Shown one piece after another: positions 58,825 to 64,000 of a stretch of DNA of 64,000 nt. Every line of letters begins with the position of its first letter. The first letter of the stretch is position 1. A model generated the notes under the pieces. It saw only the letters and a list, made by a program, of their open reading frames with translations. It was not told where the DNA came from and did no database searches. The stretch is from Fibrella aquatilis (GTDB taxonomy: Bacteria; Bacteroidota; Bacteroidia; Cytophagales; Spirosomataceae), in assembly GCF_017353255.1 (NCBI RefSeq), contig NZ_JAFMYU010000007.1, positions 203,272 through 267,271 on the forward strand. Reading direction: 5' to 3'. Both the position numbers and the translations under genes were made by a program.

Positions 58825-60129
58825 ATGCATCCTACTCGACGTACATTTTTTCAGCAACTGGCCCTGGCGGGTGGGGCGTTTTCGGCGTCCAGCCTGTTTG
58901 CGCAGGCGCACGGTGCCGCCTGGTCGGAGGCGGGTAACCGGCTGGCCCACCTGAGTCCGCAACAGGTAGCTGCCGATGAAGATTACTGGTACCAGATTCA
59001 GCAGGCGTACCCCGCATCGTCGTCTAACATTCTGATACTCAACAACGGCGGGGTGTCGCCTGCGCCGCTGGTGGTGCAACAGGCGCTGGACCGCTATAAC
59101 GCCATGATCAATCAGGGGCCATCCTATTATATGTGGCGGCTGCTGGATCAGGGGCGCGAAGCCGTCCGCGACAAGCTGGCCCTGCTGGCAGGCACGTCGG
59201 CGGGGGAGATTGCGATTAACCGCAACGCCACCGAGGCGCTGCTGACGGTGATTTATGGGCTGAACCTACGGCGCGGCGACGAGGTCATTGGCACCTTGCA
59301 GGACTACCCCAACGTGGTGCAGGCGTGGCGGCAACGTGCTCAGCGCGAAGGGGTTGTGTACAAGCAGCTCAATTTCACGTTTCCGATTGAAGACGACGAC
59401 GTCATTGTGCAGGCGTACGAAAAAGCCATTACGCCCGCCACCAAAGTCATCCACGTCACCCACGTCATCAACTGGATGGGGCAGATCATGCCGGTGCAGA
59501 AGATTTGCCAGATGGCCAAAAAACGGGGCATCGAGGTACTCGTGGATGGGGCGCATTCGTTTGGTTTACTGGACTTTACGATTCCCGAACTGGGCTGCGA
59601 TTATTTTGGCACGAGCCTCCATAAGTTTTTGTCGGCACCCGTGGGTACAGGCATGTTGTGGATTAAAAAAGAGAAGATTGCGGGCATTTGGCCCCTGTTC
59701 TGCAACAGCAAACCGCAGGACGACGATATCCGTAAATTCGAGACCATCGGCACGCGCAGTTTCGCCATTGAGCAGGCCATTGGCGAGGCCCTGAACGTGC
59801 ATAACGCCATTGGCACGAAGCGCAAAGAAGAGCGGGTACGTTACCTGAAAAACTACTGGGCCGAGCGCGTGCAGAAGGTGCCGGGCGTGCGGTTGCATAC
59901 GTCTTTGAAAGCCCCGTTCTCCTGCGGCATCTGCGGCGTGAGCATCGACGGGATGACGATTGCCGAACTGGAAGGCCAACTGTTTGCCAACTACAAGATC
60001 AACACGTCGCCCACCAACTGGGAAAACATCAGCTGCGTCCGCATCACCCCCCACGTCTACACCTCCCCCGCCGACCTTGACCGGCTGGTAACCGCCATCA
60101 CGCAGATTGCGGGTAAAAAACGGAAGTAA
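58825..60129 (+). CDS. Tat-exported class V aminotransferase-like PLP enzyme
   Basis: This 434-residue protein has a twin-arginine signal (TRRTFFQQLALAGGAFSASS) followed by a class V aminotransferase fold. The PLP Lys is about residue 265 in FGTSLHKFLSAPVGTGM, and the cofactor Asp and His are in EVLVDGAHSFGLLDF. The closest recognised relatives are isopenicillin N epimerase-like proteins, so racemase, lyase or cysteine desulfurase-type reactions are all possible. Export of a folded PLP protein through Tat is unusual. Inverted copies of one repeat (IR22, IR23) flank the gene exactly. Confidence 0.88.
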   Translation: MHPTRRTFFQQLALAGGAFSASSLFAQAHGAAWSEAGNRLAHLSPQQVAADEDYWYQIQQAYPASSSNILILNNGGVSPAPLVVQQALDRYNAMINQGPSYYMWRLLDQGREAVRDKLALLAGTSAGEIAINRNATEALLTVIYGLNLRRGDEVIGTLQDYPNVVQAWRQRAQREGVVYKQLNFTFPIEDDDVIVQAYEKAITPATKVIHVTHVINWMGQIMPVQKICQMAKKRGIEVLVDGAHSFGLLDFTIPELGCDYFGTSLHKFLSAPVGTGMLWIKKEKIAGIWPLFCNSKPQDDDIRKFETIGTRSFAIEQAIGEALNVHNAIGTKRKEERVRYLKNYWAERVQKVPGVRLHTSLKAPFSCGICGVSIDGMTIAELEGQLFANYKINTSPTNWENISCVRITPHVYTSPADLDRLVTAITQIAGKKRK

Positions 60130-60137
60130 AGAGGGGT

Positions 60138-60294
60138 ATTGGGCTGATAGACACGGATTTTTTTAGACAGGATTATCAGGATTGCAGGATGAACAGGATT
60201 TTCTTTTTCTCGCCCAAAAACGGATTTAAAAAATCCCGTAAATCCTGAAATCCTGATAATCCTGTCCAAAAAAATCTGTGTCTATCAGCCCAAT
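60138..60294. repeat. Long inverted repeat IR23, inverse copy of IR22
   Basis: Arms 60138-60182 and 60250-60294 pair over 45 bp with two mismatches around a 67-bp core that is the reverse of the IR22 core (66/67). The outer 17-20 bp (with GGGCTGATAGACAC) are particular to this site. Confidence 0.98.
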
Positions 60295-60343
60295 CCCGCA
60301 CCGGCGGACCGGCGTCATCCGCGTTCCGAAACTTTTATTCTAT

Positions 60344-63300
60344 ATGCCGCTCAGGATCAACATACTACAGACAAGTTACCTGCTGCTTCTGGCAGGGGTG
60401 ATTGGTTGTACGACGGCCCTGAAACTCACCAAGCCTACTGCTGCAACGGAGCAGACTGCCGAGGTAGACACGGCCAGAACCCGGTTCAGCGGGGGAGATT
60501 TTGACGAGCACATCCGCAAAAGTGACCCGCGCACACCTGAGGCGGAGCAGGCTGGTTTTGTGCTGCCGCCGGGGTTCGAGATCAACCTGTTTGCGTCGGA
60601 ACCGCTGATTGGCAAACCGCTGAATATGGCCTTCGATGCCAAAGGGCGGTTGTGGGTTTCGCAGTCGGGGGAATACCCGTTTGCGGCTAAGGCGGGCAAG
60701 GGCACCGACCGGATTTTGATCCTCGAAGACCGCAACCACGATGGCAAAGCCGATTCGGGTACCACCGTGCTCGACACGCTGAACATCCCCATCGGGCTGT
60801 TGCCTACCCACGACGGGCTGCTGGCCTTCAGCATTCCCAACCTCTACCGCTTCACCGACACCAACGGCGACGACAAACCCGACCAACGCCAGAAACTGCT
60901 GGGGCCGTTTGGCTATACCGACACCCACGGCATGGTCAACCACATCACGCGGGGGTTCGACGGCTGGATTCAGGCATGTCACGGCTTCACGAACCTATCG
61001 AAAGTACCGGGGGCAGACGGCGACACGGCCAAGCTGGAGTCGGGCAGTACGTTCCGATTTCGGATGGATGGTAGCCGGGCCGAACTCGTGACCAAAGGCC
61101 GGGTAAATCCGTTTGGTCTGGTGTATGACCGCTGGGGATATCTGTATTCGCCCGACAGCCATTCGTCGCCGCTAACGCAGTTGATTCGGGGGGCAGAGTA
61201 CCCGCATTTCGGGCGTATTTCGGAAAGTATTGGCTTTGCCCCGGCTATGAAACCCCACGAACGCGAGGCTACGGCGCTGGCTGGCATTGCCCTGCCGTCG
61301 AGTCCGTTTTTCCCCGAAACGTACCGCAACAGTTTCTACGTCGGCGACGTGGTGAAGTGCCGGATTTACCGTAACTCGTTCACGTTCAACGGATCATCGC
61401 CGGTGGCAAAGAACGAGGGCGAGCTAATGCGAAGTGACGACCCCTGGTTCCGGCCCGTCGATATCGTGGAAGGGCCAGACGGTGCGCTCTACGTAGCTGA
61501 CTTCTACAACCGCATCATTGGCCATTACGAAGTGCCACTCGACAACCCCGGCCGTGACCGGCAGCGGGGCCGTATCTGGCGGATTACGTATAAAGGTAAA
61601 GTTGACAAACTCGGCTACACCGACTGGACCAAGGCACCGGTTGCTGAGTTGATCAACGCGCTGGCCAAAGGTAACCTGCCCGTCAGGATGCTGGCGATGG
61701 ATCAGCTTGTCAACCGCGTTGGGCCACCCGCCGTGGGTGCGTTACTCGCCGTGTCGGTCCGAAAAAACACCCCGCCGGATCAATATGTGCATAGTATGTG
61801 GGCGCTGAACCAGCTAAAAGCATTGCCTAAGGCCCTGCTGATGAATGCGTTGCACCATAAGCAGGCCCTTATCCGTACCCACGCCATGCGGGTCGTGCAC
61901 GAATCGCCGGGGCGGTCGGATACGCTGCTGGCCGAGGCCCGGCTTGGGCTGGCGGACCCTAGCCCACACGTGCGGCGGGCGGCAGTGGAAGCTCTGACGG
62001 ATTACCCCAGGCTGGAAACCATCCGGGCTCTGCTCGATTATCAGCCCACCATCGATTCGCTGGATACGCACCTGACTTACACCGTTCGCCTGGCTCTGCG
62101 GACTTTGCTTCGCAACAAACTGCTGGGTCAGGAGGTCGCCTCAGCAAGCTGGGCCACGGAACAACGGCAAGCCCTTGCCGGACCCATGAGCGGGGTGAAT
62201 GAGGCCTACGCCGCGCAGTTTTTGTTTCAGACCGTGCAGCGTTTGCCCCTCACCAAAGCCGACGAGCTAACGTATCTGGGCCATGCCGCCCGGTTCCTGA
62301 CCGACACCGAACGCGATGACCTGGTGCAGTTTGTGCGCGACAAATATGACGCTGACAAAAACGGGCAGTTCACCCTGTTTAAAAGTGTGCAGCAGGCCAT
62401 TAAAAAGCAGGGGTCAGTGGTCAACGAGTCGGTGAAGGCGTGGGCTGTGGTGCTCGCGAAGCAACTGCTGGATAGCCCCCGGCTGGATGGCCCCCGGCCT
62501 GACTGGACGTTTCGGCTGGCGGAACCCACGTACCTGAAAGACAACCCTGTTTCGCTTACCCCGCCCCCCCAGAATATGGCCTTTGCGAAAGACCAGAAAT
62601 TCCTGGGTTTCGACCTGGGGGGCTACAAAGGCGTGGTCAGATCGCCGGCGTTTATGGCTCCTAAGCAATTGGCGTTCAGTGTGGTATCTTTCAACGCCGT
62701 ACGGAGCAGCGGACCCAAACACTTGGTGCGGCTGGTGTCGGCCACAGACACAACCCACCAACTAGCCTGTACGGAATTGGCCAGGGCCGACGAGTACCGC
62801 GCCGACGAAGTGACATGGGGGCTGGCCGCTCACGAAGGCGAACGGGTGTACCTGGAGCTTGTTGATCTCACGCCGGGCATTGTCCGCATCACCAACGTGC
62901 GGGGTACCGCCACGCCGATCCTGCCCATGGTGAGTCCCAAGGAGTTGGACGAGCAAAAACGCTTCGCGCTGGAGCTGGTGGGCGACTTTGGTATCACCAC
63001 GCTGGAGCCACTGTTGCAGGCCACCCTGCCCAACCAATCGTTGCCTTATTATTTCCGGCTGGCAAGTGCCAAATCGCTGATGAAGCTGGCCCCCGTCCGC
63101 TACGCAAACTTGCTGAGCAGCTACATCGAAGACGAGCAGCAGCCGGTACCGTTCCGCATTCAACTGGCCACGATCCTCGGCGATACGCCGCGCCCGGAGA
63201 TTGAGGCGGTGATGGAATCGGCCCTGAAACGTACCCACGGCGAGGTGCAGTTAGAGTTGCTTAAGTCGCTGGCGAGTTCGGCGATGGGGAAAGACCTGAT

Positions 63301-63898
63301 CATGGCGCAGGTGACCACCGGCACGCTCTACACCCGCATGCTGGTGCAGCCCGGCATTCAGGACCGGCTGCTGCTTAACATCAGTCAGCCCCAAAAGGCC
63401 CGCTACGACCAGCTGACGGCCAACCTGTCACCCATCGACGAAGCGCGTGAAGTGTTGATTACGAGTCGGTTAGCGTCATTCTCTGCTTCAGGAGGCATAG
63501 CCGACAATGGCCGACAAGTCTTTGCCACTCACTGCGCCACCTGCCACCAGATCAACAGGGAAGGCGGCCTGATTGGCCCTCAACTCGACGGCATCGGTAG
63601 CTGGGGCAGCAAGGCTTTGGCCACCAAGATTCTGGACCCCAACCGCAATATTTCAGAGGCGTTTCGGATGTACACGATCAGGCTGAAGTCGGGCGAGGTG
63701 CGCACGGCCCTCTTCCGCCGCGACGACGCCCAGTCGATCACCTACGCCGACGTAATGGGTACCGAATTTGTGGTGCCCCGCAACGACATCGCCGATAGCC
63801 AGCCCTCCCGCCACACCCTCATGCCCAATCAGTTCGGGACGGTGTTGAACGAACAGGAGTTCAACGATCTGCTGAGTTATCTGCTGAAGGTGAAGTGA
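60344..63898 (+). CDS. PVC-type heme-binding CxxCH lipoprotein with NHL/HEAT-like regions
   Basis: This 1184-residue lipoprotein (signal SYLLLLAGVIGCTT, from ATG 60344) has an N-terminal membrane-bound dehydrogenase-like beta-propeller (about 75-430, with FVLPPGFEINLFASEPLIGK and VEGPDGALYVADFYNRIIGH). HEAT-like helical repeats follow (about 460-620), then an undefined middle part. A C-terminal cytochrome c domain has CATCH at about residue 1063 (FATHCATCHQINREGGLIGP). The family is known from Planctomycetes and Bacteroidota and is thought to oxidise a sugar-related substrate in the periplasm. The longer GTG reading from 60278 would lie in IR23. Confidence 0.88.
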   Translation: MPLRINILQTSYLLLLAGVIGCTTALKLTKPTAATEQTAEVDTARTRFSGGDFDEHIRKSDPRTPEAEQAGFVLPPGFEINLFASEPLIGKPLNMAFDAKGRLWVSQSGEYPFAAKAGKGTDRILILEDRNHDGKADSGTTVLDTLNIPIGLLPTHDGLLAFSIPNLYRFTDTNGDDKPDQRQKLLGPFGYTDTHGMVNHITRGFDGWIQACHGFTNLSKVPGADGDTAKLESGSTFRFRMDGSRAELVTKGRVNPFGLVYDRWGYLYSPDSHSSPLTQLIRGAEYPHFGRISESIGFAPAMKPHEREATALAGIALPSSPFFPETYRNSFYVGDVVKCRIYRNSFTFNGSSPVAKNEGELMRSDDPWFRPVDIVEGPDGALYVADFYNRIIGHYEVPLDNPGRDRQRGRIWRITYKGKVDKLGYTDWTKAPVAELINALAKGNLPVRMLAMDQLVNRVGPPAVGALLAVSVRKNTPPDQYVHSMWALNQLKALPKALLMNALHHKQALIRTHAMRVVHESPGRSDTLLAEARLGLADPSPHVRRAAVEALTDYPRLETIRALLDYQPTIDSLDTHLTYTVRLALRTLLRNKLLGQEVASASWATEQRQALAGPMSGVNEAYAAQFLFQTVQRLPLTKADELTYLGHAARFLTDTERDDLVQFVRDKYDADKNGQFTLFKSVQQAIKKQGSVVNESVKAWAVVLAKQLLDSPRLDGPRPDWTFRLAEPTYLKDNPVSLTPPPQNMAFAKDQKFLGFDLGGYKGVVRSPAFMAPKQLAFSVVSFNAVRSSGPKHLVRLVSATDTTHQLACTELARADEYRADEVTWGLAAHEGERVYLELVDLTPGIVRITNVRGTATPILPMVSPKELDEQKRFALELVGDFGITTLEPLLQATLPNQSLPYYFRLASAKSLMKLAPVRYANLLSSYIEDEQQPVPFRIQLATILGDTPRPEIEAVMESALKRTHGEVQLELLKSLASSAMGKDLIMAQVTTGTLYTRMLVQPGIQDRLLLNISQPQKARYDQLTANLSPIDEAREVLITSRLASFSASGGIADNGRQVFATHCATCHQINREGGLIGPQLDGIGSWGSKALATKILDPNRNISEAFRMYTIRLKSGEVRTALFRRDDAQSITYADVMGTEFVVPRNDIADSQPSRHTLMPNQFGTVLNEQEFNDLLSYLLKVK

Positions 63899-63920
63899 GG
63901 AGGCGTGCTTTTGAGTCGGT

Positions 63921-64000
63921 GTGTGGCTTCGCGCTGGTGGCCCTTCGACAAGCTCAGGGTGACAGGGAACTTGACTCAATTCAAAAACTTAAATCCATTT
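63921..64000. repeat. IR24: left part of an inverted repeat cut by the window end
   Basis: The sequence GGCTTCGCGCTGG, then CCCTTCGACAAGCTCAGGG and TGACAGG, has the same order as the inner module and loop start of IR20. The loop-like part after it (CTTGACTCAATTCAA) also resembles the IR20 loop. The right arm would lie beyond the window. Confidence 0.65.

Noticed and set aside
58661..60294. Composite transposon carrying the aminotransferase
   Set aside because: The flanking repeats have no open frame, no transposase is present and no direct target repeat is seen. The pair is better viewed as two hairpin elements in opposite orientation.
1..64000. tRNA, rRNA or phage genes
   Set aside because: Reading both strands gave no convincing cloverleaf, rRNA segment, integrase or phage structural gene. 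A covariance-model scan would settle small RNAs.

Overview
The window reads as chromosomal DNA of a high-GC member of the Bacteroidota, order Cytophagales, most like the Spirosoma/Fibrella group. The signs are a SusC/SusD pair, a MurF-alanine racemase fusion, a ParA-ParB-DUF5683-DapB-LepB cluster, two bacillithiol-type proteins, Bacteroidota promoters of the TTTG-N19-TAnnTTTG type, and starts without Shine-Dalgarno sequences. The genus is inferred from gene content and style only. No rRNA, tRNA, CRISPR array, transposase, integrase or phage gene was seen.

Layout. 1-3825: a SusD fragment and SusC on the minus strand. 3961-9312: phosphopantetheinyl transferase, WD40 protein, DivIVA-domain protein, FolB, an ECF sigma factor, YtxJ and YfiT bacillithiol proteins, and a FeoB-associated small protein. 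9359-17761: DUF4403 lipoprotein, HipA-like kinase with DUF3037 partner, an AlkA-type glycosylase, an unknown lipoprotein, CorA and MurF-Alr. 17883-26961: thioredoxin, TauE/SafE permease, then a minus-strand operon (PhyH dioxygenase, GH13 amylase, esterase, CehA/McbA hydrolase) with a divergent AraC regulator, and an SDR enzyme. 27130-41265: an outer membrane protein, an AsmA-like/GT51 glycosyltransferase, ferredoxin, LepB, DapB, DUF5683, ParB, ParA, Ppk1, a radical SAM protein and an M1 peptidase. 41526-47908: a six-PAS histidine kinase, a GT39 glycosyltransferase and an NtrC-type regulator. 48036-55872: a cell-surface signalling locus. 55964-63898: an NtrY-like kinase, an MFS transporter, a Tat-exported class V aminotransferase and a PVC-type cytochrome protein.

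Two results stand out. First, the same bipartite site, ATAGGGGT-N16-GTCATA, lies before the ECF sigma gene (48036), before the STN-domain/surface-repeat protein (49724) and before the TonB-dependent receptor (53449). It is probably the promoter of that sigma factor and defines a local regulon. Here the STN signalling domain and the TonB receptor are separate proteins, and a low-GC two-gene insert lies between them. Second, at least 24 spaces between genes are filled by long inverted repeats with arms of 13 to 64 bp, often perfect, and loops mostly of 15-40 nt. Their outer arms are often built of 7-nt units. Loops and inner arms are shared between elements whose outer arms differ. Most lie within a few bases of a stop codon, and several supply the last codons of genes or the first bases upstream of a TTG start. 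Two copies in opposite orientation flank the aminotransferase gene.
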